Origin: Vibrio pomeroyi | GTDB lineage: Bacteria > Pseudomonadota > Gammaproteobacteria > Enterobacterales > Vibrionaceae | DNA length: 64,000 nt | NCBI RefSeq assembly: GCF_024347595.1 | Contig: NZ_AP025507.1 | Location: 1 to 64,000, forward strand | Direction: 5' to 3' | Part shown: positions 56,223-64,000 of the stretch, one piece after another | Numbering within the stretch: the first letter of the stretch is position 1 | How the letters are laid out: every line of letters starts with the position of its first letter | Made by a program: the position numbers and the translations under genes | The notes under the pieces: model-generated | Database searches by the model: none | Seen by the model: only the letters and a program-made list of their open reading frames with translations | What the model was told of the DNA's origin: nothing

Positions 56223-57743
56223 TTAGAAGAAGCCTAGCGGATTAGTATCGTAGCTGATCAGTAGGTTTTTGGTGTTTTGGTAGTGATCGAGCATCATTTT
56301 ATGTGTCTCACGACCGATGCCTGATTTCTTGTAACCACCAAACGCCGCGTGTGCTGGGTAAGCGTGGTAACAGTTCACCCAAATACGCCCCGCTTCAATA
56401 TTGCGACCCATGCGATACGCTAGGTTTGCATCACGCGTCCAAACGCCAGCACCCAAGCCATATTCGGTGTCATTGGCAATTTCTAATGCTTCCGCTTCAT
56501 CTTTAAATGTCGTTACTGCGATAACTGGGCCAAAGATCTCCTCTTGGAAGACACGCATCTTGTTGTTACCTTCGAGCATGGTTGGCTGAATGTAATAACC
56601 ATTACCGAGATCATCCGGTTGCTGTGCGATTTCACCACCAGTTAGTACTTTCGCGCCCTCTTGGCGACCAATCTCTAGGTAGCTAAGAATCTTATAAAAC
56701 TGCTCTTGAGAGGCTTGTGCGCCAACCTGAGTGTCAGTGTCCAACGGGTTACCTTGCTTGATGGTTTGAGCGCGCTCGACAACTTTGGTGATGAACTTGT
56801 CGTAAACCGATTCGTGGATCAACACACGTGATGGACAGGTACACACTTCACCTTGGTTGAAGAACGCCAGCAGCATGCCTTCGACACACTTGTCTAGGTA
56901 CTCGTCTTCATGATCAAAAATGTCTGGGAAGTAGATGTTTGGAGACTTACCGCCCAGCTCAACCGTTGATGGAATCAAGCTTTCAGCCGCACATTTCAAA
57001 ATATGGTGACCGACTTCTGTTGAACCCGTAAACGCCAACTTAGCCAAACGATCACTGGTTGCTAACGCTTGGCCTGCTTCACTACCAAAACCATTCACGA
57101 TGTTAACTACGCCTGCAGGCAGAAGATCGGCGATCTTCTCCATCATCACCAAAATCGATGTTGGTGTTTGCTCGGCAGGCTTCATCACCACACAACAACC
57201 TGCCGCTAGAGCAGGTGCCAGTTTCCAAGCCGCCATTAAAATCGGGAAGTTCCAAGGAATGATCTGCCCTACAACACCGATGGGCTCTGGAAAATGGTAG
57301 CTTGCAGTGTTTGAATCGAGCTCAGCTGCACTGCCTTCTTGCGCTCGAATACAACCCGCAAAGTAACGGAAATGATCGACAACTAACGGGATGTCTGCCG
57401 CTAAGGTTTCACGCACTGGCTTGCCGTTTTCCCACGTCTCAGCGACTGCAATTTCTTCTAGATTAGCTTCAATACGGTCGGCAATTTTAAGTAGGATGTT
57501 CGAACGCTCTGTCACACTGGTTGCCGCCCAACTCGCACGAGCTGCATGCGCCGCATCGAGCGCTAAGTTAATGTCTGCCTCAGTTGAACGCGCCACTTGG
57601 CAATACACCTTACCATTCACTGGGGAAGTGTTATCAAAATACTCGCCGCTGACAGGCTTCACCCACTCACCACCGATAAAGTTATCGTATTGAGCTTTAA
57701 AGTTCACTACTGCGTTGTCATTACCCGGCTGTGCGTAAATCAT
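56223..57743 (-). CDS. Aldehyde dehydrogenase, ExaC/AldB-like (506 aa)
   Basis: A NAD(P)-dependent enzyme that oxidises acetaldehyde-type aldehydes to acids. Catalytic residues are the cysteine C301 in NQGEVCTC and the base E262 in [10 protein letters not shown]. The coenzyme loop FTGSTEVG and the oxyanion region [12 protein letters not shown] are also present. A sigma-54 promoter is seen at 57902-57916 and the divergent AcoR-type gene encodes the likely activator. Homologues of this pairing help bacteria grow on alcohols or acetoin. Confidence 0.93.
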   Translation of the reverse strand: MIYAQPGNDNAVVNFKAQYDNFIGGEWVKPVSGEYFDNTSPVNGKVYCQVARSTEADINLALDAAHAARASWAATSVTERSNILLKIADRIEANLEEIAVAETWENGKPVRETLAADIPLVVDHFRYFAGCIRAQEGSAAELDSNTASYHFPEPIGVVGQIIPWNFPILMAAWKLAPALAAGCCVVMKPAEQTPTSILVMMEKIADLLPAGVVNIVNGFGSEAGQALATSDRLAKLAFTGSTEVGHHILKCAAESLIPSTVELGGKSPNIYFPDIFDHEDEYLDKCVEGMLLAFFNQGEVCTCPSRVLIHESVYDKFITKVVERAQTIKQGNPLDTDTQVGAQASQEQFYKILSYLEIGRQEGAKVLTGGEIAQQPDDLGNGYYIQPTMLEGNNKMRVFQEEIFGPVIAVTTFKDEAEALEIANDTEYGLGAGVWTRDANLAYRMGRNIEAGRIWVNCYHAYPAHAAFGGYKKSGIGRETHKMMLDHYQNTKNLLISYDTNPLGFF

Positions 57744-57901
57744 AGTTAGATCCTTCTTTGATTTGTTGTTCGTTATTGAGCGAGAGCTGTCTTATTTTTG
57801 TGGCGACTTCTCTTGAGAAAAGAACTCATGACAAGACGCCTATGTTTATGCTTTCTGTTTAAAACACTGATACTTCGTATTTTCTTCACAACAAGAACAA
57901 C

Positions 57902-57916
57902 GCAAATCACACGCCA
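57902..57916 (-). promoter_or_regulatory. Sigma-54 promoter of the aldehyde dehydrogenase gene
   Basis: On the minus strand TGGCGTG-TGAT-TTGC matches the -24/-12 consensus TGGCACG-N4-TTGC except at two bases; the GG and GC pairs are exact. It leaves a leader of about 150 bases before the ATG. Confidence 0.7.
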
Positions 57917-58026
57917 CAACCTCAAAACTTGTTGTTAATAAATTGTAAAACTATGATTACCAAACATTTACAACCCAAAGTGAGTTGGCATTGAACGGCC
58001 GTATGGAAAGCACTCCAGTGTTCAAC

Positions 58027-58067
58027 TGTTCCAATTTGGTACACCCTCACTGTTACGACATGGAACA
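58027..58067. promoter_or_regulatory. Twin 17-base palindromes, likely activator sites
   Basis: TGTTCCAATTTGGTACA (58027-58043) and TGTTACGACATGGAACA (58051-58067) share the pattern TGTT-C-N5-G-ACA and are 24 bases apart, start to start. They lie about 110 bases upstream of the -24 element, a usual distance for a sigma-54 activator, and the second ends just before the acoR-type start codon, suggesting autoregulation. Confidence 0.6.
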
Positions 58068-58070
58068 GTC

Positions 58071-59861
58071 ATGCACCTTCAACAAGCAAACACCTCAGAT
58101 TGGCTTTCGTCCTCTTGGCACCGCAGCACAGAAGCAGGGCTAAAACAGAGACGACTTCCCGAAGATATTCGCCTGCCACAGTCGATTCTTAAGCAGCGAC
58201 GTCATCAATCCTCGAGCTTGATTCAAATCATCGAGCGCAATGCACTGCCTCTGTTTAACCAGATGTTTGCACGCACCGACAGTCGTTTGATTCTGACCGA
58301 TATTGAAGGAGTGATTCTGGCAAGTTGGGGGCAAGAGCGGTTTAAGGAAAAGCTGACTTCGATTGCGCTAAGTTCTGGAGCGTGTTGGCAGGAACAACTC
58401 AAGGGCACCAACGCCATTGGCACTGCGATTGTGGAAGCCAAACCCGTGACCATCATTGGCGAGCAGCACTTTATCCACCAGCATCGGTTTATCAGTTGTT
58501 CTGCAAGCCCAGTATTTGATCATCAAGGGCAAATGATTGGCGTATTAGACATCACTAGCGAGCAGCAGCAACACGACAGTTCGGTGCAACTGCTGGTTCA
58601 AAATATGGTTCAGCTTGTTGAAAATCAGTTATTGAGCCATATCCCACAAGGCACCACTCGCATCGATCTCGCTTGCGAGAAATCGTTATTGCACAGTGGC
58701 TGGCAAGGGATTGTAATAGCCAATGAAGCCGGAGAAGTGGTAGCGCACAATCAGGTCGCCTCTCAACTACTGGATCAAACATCGATCGTCGGCGAGTGCA
58801 TCGACATTCTATTCAACCGAACCTCATTAGACACGCCTTTTGTATTTGAAAAACAGCACCTCAAACGAACTACTACCAAGCGCACGCGCTCTATTTCGGC
58901 ATCGTGTGATTTACACCATGGCGAGCAGCAGATAGAACACGCTTGGCAGCAAGCCAACAAGGTTATCGATAAAGGGATCAGCTTGTTGATCCTAGGTGAA
59001 ACGGGCGTTGGAAAAGGCGAATTTGTTAAAGCATTACACAAACAAAGCCAGCGTAAATCTGCGCCACTCGTGGCGGTAAATTGCGGTGCGCTGCCTAAAG
59101 ACCTTATTGAATCAGAACTATTCGGTTATGCGCCGGGGGCTTTTACGGGCGCAAGCCATAAAGGGTTCCAAGGTAAGATCCGCCAAGCGGATAAAGGAAT
59201 TCTATTTCTAGATGAGATCGCCGACATGCCATTAGAGGCTCAATGTCGATTGCTGCATGTTTTGCAAGACAAATCCGTAGTGCCTGTGGGTTCAAATCAG
59301 AGCTACCAAGTCGATTGTCAGATCATCGCTGCCACACATAAAAACCTCGAGCAGTTAGTCTCAACTGGAGAGTTTCGACAAGATCTTTACTACCGCCTGA
59401 ACGGCTTGGCATTTACTCTGCCGAGTCTGCAACACCGACAAGATAAACACGCCTTAATTGAAAACATTCATCGTAAATACGCCGATTCTGAGCAGTCAAT
59501 TTGTCCGCACCTAATGAGTTTATTGTGCGCCTACTCTTGGCCGGGTAATATCCGAGAATTAGACAACTTACTTAAGGTTGCTGCTCTATTGGCAAGTGAT
59601 GAACCACAGCTCACACTCGAACATGTTCCGAGCCACCTTGCTCAACACCTCACGTCGTTAGCACACGATAATCACCATCAATCGACGACTTCTAATGCCC
59701 TCAAAGGCAAAGCGAATAACGATTTAAGAAGTACCGTTGAAGAAACCTTGCTGCAAACCTATCAAGCTAACCAAGGTAATATCAGTAAGACTTCACGAAT
59801 ACTGGGGATCAGTCGTAATACCATTTATCGAAAACTGAAAAGCTTGGGCATCCTCCAATAA
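58071..59861 (+). CDS. Sigma-54-dependent activator, AcoR-like (596 aa)
   Basis: Residues about 45-170 form a GAF-type sensor with the AcoR-like CWQEQLKGTNAIGTAIVEAKP. The AAA+ domain (about 285-510) has Walker A GETGVGKG (309-316), the sigma-54 contact loop GAFTGA (356-361) and Walker B GILFLDEI (376-383). The C-terminal part (from about 555) is a Fis-type helix-turn-helix. Activators of this kind respond to acetoin or aldehydes. It is divergent from the aldehyde dehydrogenase gene. Two palindromes sit immediately before its start, so it may also control itself. Confidence 0.92.
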   Translation: MHLQQANTSDWLSSSWHRSTEAGLKQRRLPEDIRLPQSILKQRRHQSSSLIQIIERNALPLFNQMFARTDSRLILTDIEGVILASWGQERFKEKLTSIALSSGACWQEQLKGTNAIGTAIVEAKPVTIIGEQHFIHQHRFISCSASPVFDHQGQMIGVLDITSEQQQHDSSVQLLVQNMVQLVENQLLSHIPQGTTRIDLACEKSLLHSGWQGIVIANEAGEVVAHNQVASQLLDQTSIVGECIDILFNRTSLDTPFVFEKQHLKRTTTKRTRSISASCDLHHGEQQIEHAWQQANKVIDKGISLLILGETGVGKGEFVKALHKQSQRKSAPLVAVNCGALPKDLIESELFGYAPGAFTGASHKGFQGKIRQADKGILFLDEIADMPLEAQCRLLHVLQDKSVVPVGSNQSYQVDCQIIAATHKNLEQLVSTGEFRQDLYYRLNGLAFTLPSLQHRQDKHALIENIHRKYADSEQSICPHLMSLLCAYSWPGNIRELDNLLKVAALLASDEPQLTLEHVPSHLAQHLTSLAHDNHHQSTTSNALKGKANNDLRSTVEETLLQTYQANQGNISKTSRILGISRNTIYRKLKSLGILQ

Positions 59862-59970
59862 TCACCATGGAAGATCCTAGTCTGCCCTTTCGTTATCAAT
59901 AAATAAATTCACTTCCAGTGAGACATTTTGCCCTCTGACTCGTAATGCTTCAAAACGAATGAGGGCTCAG

Positions 59971-61464
59971 ATGCAAACAATCAACATAGTGTGGCTAAAG
60001 CGCGATTTAAGGCTCACCGACCACGCACCTTTACTACACGCTTTATCAGATCCACACCCGACGATATTGCTCTACATTTTCGAACCCATGCTGCTAAACA
60101 ATGCCCACTATTCTGAGCGACATTGGCGATTTGTCTGGCAGTCACTGCAATGCATGAACCAGTCGTTGAAAGAGCATGGACATAAAGTTTCAATACTTCA
60201 TGGCAGTGCTATGGACTGCTTCGAAGCGATCCAATCGCGTTACCACATCCAAAATGTATTCTCCCACCAAGAGATAGGCTTAAATTGCACCTTTGAACGT
60301 GACAAGCAAATATCTGACTGGTTTCAAGAGCACAACATCCATTGGCAAGAGTTCGCACAGGGCGCTGTTGTGAGAGGGTCGAAAGACCGAATCGGTTGGG
60401 ACAAACACTGGAACAGTGTCATGCGTGCTCCCATCGCAGAGAGTCAGTTGACCACAGAATCACTGCATACCCTTGATGCTGCAGAGCTTGAGTTAGCAAT
60501 CGAGCCTCCACAAGCATGGTTAACCAAAGGTAACGGCATACAAACAGGCGGCAGCGCCCTTGCATGGGCAACGTTACACGACTTCTTTGAGCGCCGTGGT
60601 CGAGATTACTACCGCAGCATCTCAAGCCCAGAAGCCTCGCGACATGCTTGCACTCGCCTGTCCCCATATTTGGCATGGGGCAACATATCGTTGCGTGAAG
60701 TTTATCAACACCTATTGGGACACTGGCAAGTCGCAGGGTTTCGTCGCAGCTTGATTGCGCTCTCCTCTAGGCTTCATTGGCACTGTCATTTCATGCAGAA
60801 GTTTGAATCGGAATGCGAGATGGAATTTCGCTGCATCAATCACGCCTATGAAGCGCTATTACAGAATGAAACTATAAAAGATCCAGCACGTTTACAGGCA
60901 TGGAATATGGGATTAACGGGCGTGCCCTTAGTCGACGCCTGTATGCGCTGCCTACATCACACGGGTTATATCAATTTCCGCATGCGCTCTATGTTGGTGA
61001 GCTTTCTCACTCACCATATGAACATGGACTGGCGTGATGGTGTCACTCACTTAGCGCAGCTGTTTCTCGATTTTGAACCCGGTATTCACTACCCACAGTT
61101 TCAAATGCAAGCCGGAGTAACAGGCATCAACACCATCCGAATTTACAACCCAACCAAGCAAGCCCAAGAACACGATTCTGATGGGGACTTCATCCGTAAA
61201 TGGGTACCAGAACTTTCAGACATACCCACCCCACTTCTATTTGAGCCTTGGAAGATGACGCCTATGGAGGTGATGATGCATGAGCTTGAACCAGATTCAC
61301 CTTACCTTAATCCGGTCGTCGATCTCGACACTAGCGCAAAAGAAGCACGCGTGCGTTTATGGTCGTGGAGAAAGCAGACGGAAGTGAAACAAGAACGAAG
61401 CCGTATTTTGGCTCGCCATGTCAGGCCATCGAAGAAGCAAAGCAAATCGACACGGGCGAGCTAA
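59971..61464 (+). CDS. Photolyase/cryptochrome-family flavoprotein (497 aa)
   Basis: The N-terminal Rossmann-like antenna domain begins [16 protein letters not shown] and the FAD-binding helical domain is C-terminal ([23 protein letters not shown] and [25 protein letters not shown]). In classical CPD photolyases the FAD pocket region reads NNGGWQW; here it is [10 protein letters not shown], so this is a divergent branch, maybe a cryptochrome-like repair enzyme or light sensor. The start at 59971 has GAGGG upstream; the ATG at 59959 overlaps that ribosome site. It is separate from the aldehyde genes. Confidence 0.88.
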   Translation: MQTINIVWLKRDLRLTDHAPLLHALSDPHPTILLYIFEPMLLNNAHYSERHWRFVWQSLQCMNQSLKEHGHKVSILHGSAMDCFEAIQSRYHIQNVFSHQEIGLNCTFERDKQISDWFQEHNIHWQEFAQGAVVRGSKDRIGWDKHWNSVMRAPIAESQLTTESLHTLDAAELELAIEPPQAWLTKGNGIQTGGSALAWATLHDFFERRGRDYYRSISSPEASRHACTRLSPYLAWGNISLREVYQHLLGHWQVAGFRRSLIALSSRLHWHCHFMQKFESECEMEFRCINHAYEALLQNETIKDPARLQAWNMGLTGVPLVDACMRCLHHTGYINFRMRSMLVSFLTHHMNMDWRDGVTHLAQLFLDFEPGIHYPQFQMQAGVTGINTIRIYNPTKQAQEHDSDGDFIRKWVPELSDIPTPLLFEPWKMTPMEVMMHELEPDSPYLNPVVDLDTSAKEARVRLWSWRKQTEVKQERSRILARHVRPSKKQSKSTRAS

Positions 61465-61842
61465 TACAACGTGTCCCCTCTTTAAATAACTTATAAAAAG
61501 AGTGGTAATTCATTAGGTTAAATAAAATTAATTGTGACCGTTGTCATATAATGAGTAATCGACACACGGTCACAAACTAGAAAAGCTGAATCGCAGCCTT
61601 AGGAAAACATCAAGCTGTCCTAATTATCATTAAAACCAATAAATACAAAAGGTTAGCGATTGATAAATGATAATTTTCATCTTCCTCTAAACGTTGCGAC
61701 CAAAGCCAAAACTACACGTTATGCAATCCTATTTATAATTTTGATCTCCCTATTCTTTTTGTGTTCATTATCTTGAATTTTCCATTCACTTATCTTGTTT
61801 AAAATCTCTGCAAAACTACCTCTATTTGGTTACAGGGATCTT
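61465..61842. other. 378-base spacer before the last chemoreceptor
   Basis: AT-rich, no gene seen. The strongest element is the inverted repeat at 61532-61575, described separately. Confidence 0.5.
61532..61575. promoter_or_regulatory. Inverted repeat with CRP-like half and TATAAT
   Basis: TTGTGACCG (61532-61540) and CGGTCACAA (61567-61575) are perfect complements. Within it TGTGA-N6-TCATA (61533-61548) fits CRP at 9 of 10 fixed bases, and TATAAT is at 61547-61552. It lies about 270 bases before the chemoreceptor ATG. Confidence 0.45.
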
Positions 61843-63957
61843 ATGTTTAACAGTATACGCACGCGAATTGCGGTGAGTGCGGGTGGGGCGATGGCTTTCA
61901 CTCTATTGATCGCAATGGGGATGACGACCAACGCATTTACCGATGTGAACAAACAAGTTACTGAAAAAGTAAAAATGCAGCTAACGGATGCCACTACAAC
62001 GGACTTACAAAACACGGCCCTTCAACAGGGTTTAAATATCGCTAACCAACTTGATCCTGTGCTAGCAAACCTAAAACAAGCACGCTCAATCATCGAGCTA
62101 AGTTCAGAAAACAACGCAAGCGCAGACCTTATCGTTAAACAGTTTACTGCCGCCTTGGAAGCACAAAACAAAGCTGTATTTGCAGGTTACATGGTTTGGG
62201 AAAATAAGACATGGCCTCAACAAACTGAATTGGACAGCAAGCTTGGCTTTAACACAGAATTAGGTTTTAACAGTCAGGGTTACCTTGCACCTTTCTTCGC
62301 TCCAAATGACCAAAATAGCTTTGATGCCGTTGCAATGGAAAGCTTTAGCAATACAGAACTCAATAGTAACGGAGAGCGCAAAGACGACTGGCACTTAATG
62401 CCTTACCAAACCGGTAAGACATTTGTTATGGAACCGTACTTCTATCCGGTTCGAGGTAAACAAGAGCTCATCACCACTATCAGCCAACCAATCAAACAAG
62501 ACGGAGAAATCATTGGCTCAATTGGCTTTGATTTGTCTTTGTTCGAACTGCAAAGCCAGAGTGAATTGTTTGCACGTAACCTATTTGATGGCAAGGGTAA
62601 GATCCTTATCACTTCATGGAAAGGCATTACATTGGCCAACAGTCGTGCTGGAAACATGGTAGGTAAAAGAGTCTCCTCTGAGTTGGAATCTGAATGGTCG
62701 AAGATTCAATCTATCGCTAAACGCGAAGGCGCTGGCCTTGTTACTTTCGGCGGAGATGAGTATGCAATTACAGTAATTGATACCAGTGATGCACCTTGGG
62801 TAGTCATGGTGTCCGTTCCCAGTAGTCACCTTACAAAAAGCGTCGACGAGTACACACAATGGAGTGATGCTCAGAATTCGAAAGCGCTTGAAAAAGGTGT
62901 GTGGGCGGGGATCATCGCAGCTATTCTAGGTATTGCCTCAATGGCATTCATTGCCAACTCTCTGGGCAAGGTTCTGAACAACTTAGTGGAGCGTTTTAAA
63001 GATGCAGCACAAGGTGAAGGCGACTTAACTTATCGCATAGAGGTGAAAGGAAAAGATGAAACCGCGCAGCTTGCACACTGGTTCAACACCTTCCTCTCTC
63101 GTATGCAAGAAATGCTACTTACCGTCATGGTAACGGCCGATCAAGTCGATAAAAATGCCTCTGAAGGTCAGGCACGTGCAGAGGTTTCTCGTGATCAACT
63201 GAACTCTCAAGTTAACGAGGTAAACTCACTTGCCACTGCTATTAATGAAATGAGTGCGACTGCGCAAGAAGTAGCAAGTTCAGCCGTTCAAGCAGCCGCG
63301 GCAGCAAGCCAAGTACAAAGCAACAGTTTCAATGGAATGACGCGCATGGACAATGCCGCTAGTGCTGTAGACAACTTAGCTGCTCAGGTTAATGATGCGC
63401 AGCAACAAACACAAAACCTAGTCGATTCGAGCACCGCTATTCAAGGTATCTTGAGCGAAATTGGTGGCATTGCAGAACAAACCAACTTACTTGCGCTCAA
63501 TGCTGCTATTGAGGCAGCACGTGCGGGTGAAGCTGGACGAGGCTTTGCAGTCGTGGCAGATGAAGTGCGTAACCTCGCAAATCGCACTCAAGGTTCGACA
63601 GAAGAGATTCGCTCGATGTTGGCTCGCCTAGAACAAGAGACTCAATCTATCGTGATATTGATGGAGCAAAGCCAGAAGCAAGCGAATGATACCAAAGGTG
63701 AAACTCAAGCAGCACATCTCGCCTTGTCGGAAATCAACCAAGCGATTGAAGTGATCAACGACATGAACAATCAGATTGCTTCGGCTGCTGAAGAGCAAAG
63801 CTCAGTGTCAGAAGAGATTAATCGCAATGTAGTAATCATCAATGATACCGCAGTGGAAGTGATGGGTACTATGACATCGTCGGTAGAAATCAGTAACGAG
63901 TTGACGGTAAAAGCCGGAGATTTACACGGTGAGTTAAGCAAGTTCAAGCTTTCTTAA
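61843..63957 (+). CDS. Methyl-accepting chemotaxis protein with dCache-type sensor (704 aa)
   Basis: Transmembrane helix 1 lies at about 10-30 and a large periplasmic sensor at about 35-345. It has the dCache-type pattern [15 protein letters not shown] then [22 protein letters not shown] and later [13 protein letters not shown]. Transmembrane helix 2 is at about 360-380, followed by HAMP ([16 protein letters not shown]) and the signalling hairpin [20 protein letters not shown]. dCache receptors often bind amino acids or organic acids, but the ligand is not known here. The start at 61843 has AGGGA upstream; the ATT/TTG-type start at 61795 adds 16 unlikely residues. Confidence 0.92.
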   Translation: MFNSIRTRIAVSAGGAMAFTLLIAMGMTTNAFTDVNKQVTEKVKMQLTDATTTDLQNTALQQGLNIANQLDPVLANLKQARSIIELSSENNASADLIVKQFTAALEAQNKAVFAGYMVWENKTWPQQTELDSKLGFNTELGFNSQGYLAPFFAPNDQNSFDAVAMESFSNTELNSNGERKDDWHLMPYQTGKTFVMEPYFYPVRGKQELITTISQPIKQDGEIIGSIGFDLSLFELQSQSELFARNLFDGKGKILITSWKGITLANSRAGNMVGKRVSSELESEWSKIQSIAKREGAGLVTFGGDEYAITVIDTSDAPWVVMVSVPSSHLTKSVDEYTQWSDAQNSKALEKGVWAGIIAAILGIASMAFIANSLGKVLNNLVERFKDAAQGEGDLTYRIEVKGKDETAQLAHWFNTFLSRMQEMLLTVMVTADQVDKNASEGQARAEVSRDQLNSQVNEVNSLATAINEMSATAQEVASSAVQAAAAASQVQSNSFNGMTRMDNAASAVDNLAAQVNDAQQQTQNLVDSSTAIQGILSEIGGIAEQTNLLALNAAIEAARAGEAGRGFAVVADEVRNLANRTQGSTEEIRSMLARLEQETQSIVILMEQSQKQANDTKGETQAAHLALSEINQAIEVINDMNNQIASAAEEQSSVSEEINRNVVIINDTAVEVMGTMTSSVEISNELTVKAGDLHGELSKFKLS

Positions 63958-64000
63958 TTACCAGTACCGTCTCATAATAACTAGGCCGAGAAACGTAATA

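Larger units (their letters stand above)
57744..58070. other. 327-base divergent regulatory spacer
   Basis: It holds the sigma-54 promoter of the aldehyde dehydrogenase gene and the two palindromes near the activator start, listed separately. The rest has no gene. Confidence 0.6.

Overview
The window looks like part of a chromosome from a marine Vibrio; close to the Splendidus/Harveyi groups is my impression, not a test. Pointers are DUF3316 and DUF3010 proteins, several methyl-accepting chemotaxis proteins, and a mannose-type PTS/manA neighbourhood with an embedded AraC regulator. As I recall, that neighbourhood matches V. cholerae VC1820-VC1827. I found 54 protein genes, one of them broken. 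I saw no rRNA, tRNA, CRISPR array, insertion sequence, integrase or phage gene. Most intergenic gaps are short and carry hairpin terminators.

Layout. 1-5.1 kb: C-terminal half of a chemotaxis receptor, a small winged-helix-like protein, an endonuclease III-like glycosylase with a LysR regulator, a DUF3316 periplasmic protein and a second receptor. 5.3-11 kb: DUF3010, a divergent EamA exporter/MocR regulator pair, an AhpD-like peroxidase-fold gene with twin TetR-type operators, a GNAT acetyltransferase and a MerR-methyltransferase fusion. 11-14.8 kb: mdtL with a nonsense-interrupted yidZ, then an aromatic amino-acid permease. 14.9-20.5 kb: an NIT-domain receptor, a 57-residue zinc-ribbon protein, an SDR/membrane-protein pair divergent from a TetR gene, and a second TetR gene.

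20.6-33 kb is a PTS island. It has a fused IIA-IIC-IIB permease, a lone IIB, an HPr-like/IIA hybrid, a sodium symporter, an AraC regulator, a IIA-IIB-IIC permease with manA, and a split paralogue (IIA plus IIC-IIB). Mannose/fructose-type sugars would be phosphorylated on entry and ManA would convert mannose-6-P to fructose-6-P. The lone IIB and the hybrid look regulatory.

33-45 kb holds transport: a family-3 binding protein divergent from an amino-acid ABC permease; an Ugp-like ABC operon with a PHP-domain hydrolase and a HAD phosphatase between its genes; a GcvA-like LysR; an OppA/MppA-type binding protein divergent from mpaA (murein-peptide recycling). 45-51 kb: a 906-residue lipoprotein with 23 Sel1 repeats, an SMR exporter and a large lipoprotein metallophosphoesterase. 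52-60 kb is aldehyde detoxification: frmA-frmB for formaldehyde, then an aldehyde dehydrogenase divergent from an AcoR-type sigma-54 activator. The spacer of that pair shows a sigma-54 promoter and two palindromic activator sites. The window ends with a photolyase/cryptochrome and a fourth receptor.

The best leads are regulatory: the sigma-54 aldehyde module; GAAC-N4-GTTC operator pairs shared by an orphan TetR gene and a distant AhpD-like gene; RutR-like boxes at a divergent TetR locus; a hairpin that buries the Shine-Dalgarno of the mannose PTS; the HPr-like/IIA hybrid lacking its phosphorylatable histidine; and the Ugp-like operon with a PHP hydrolase. I did not see a wholly unknown multi-gene system.
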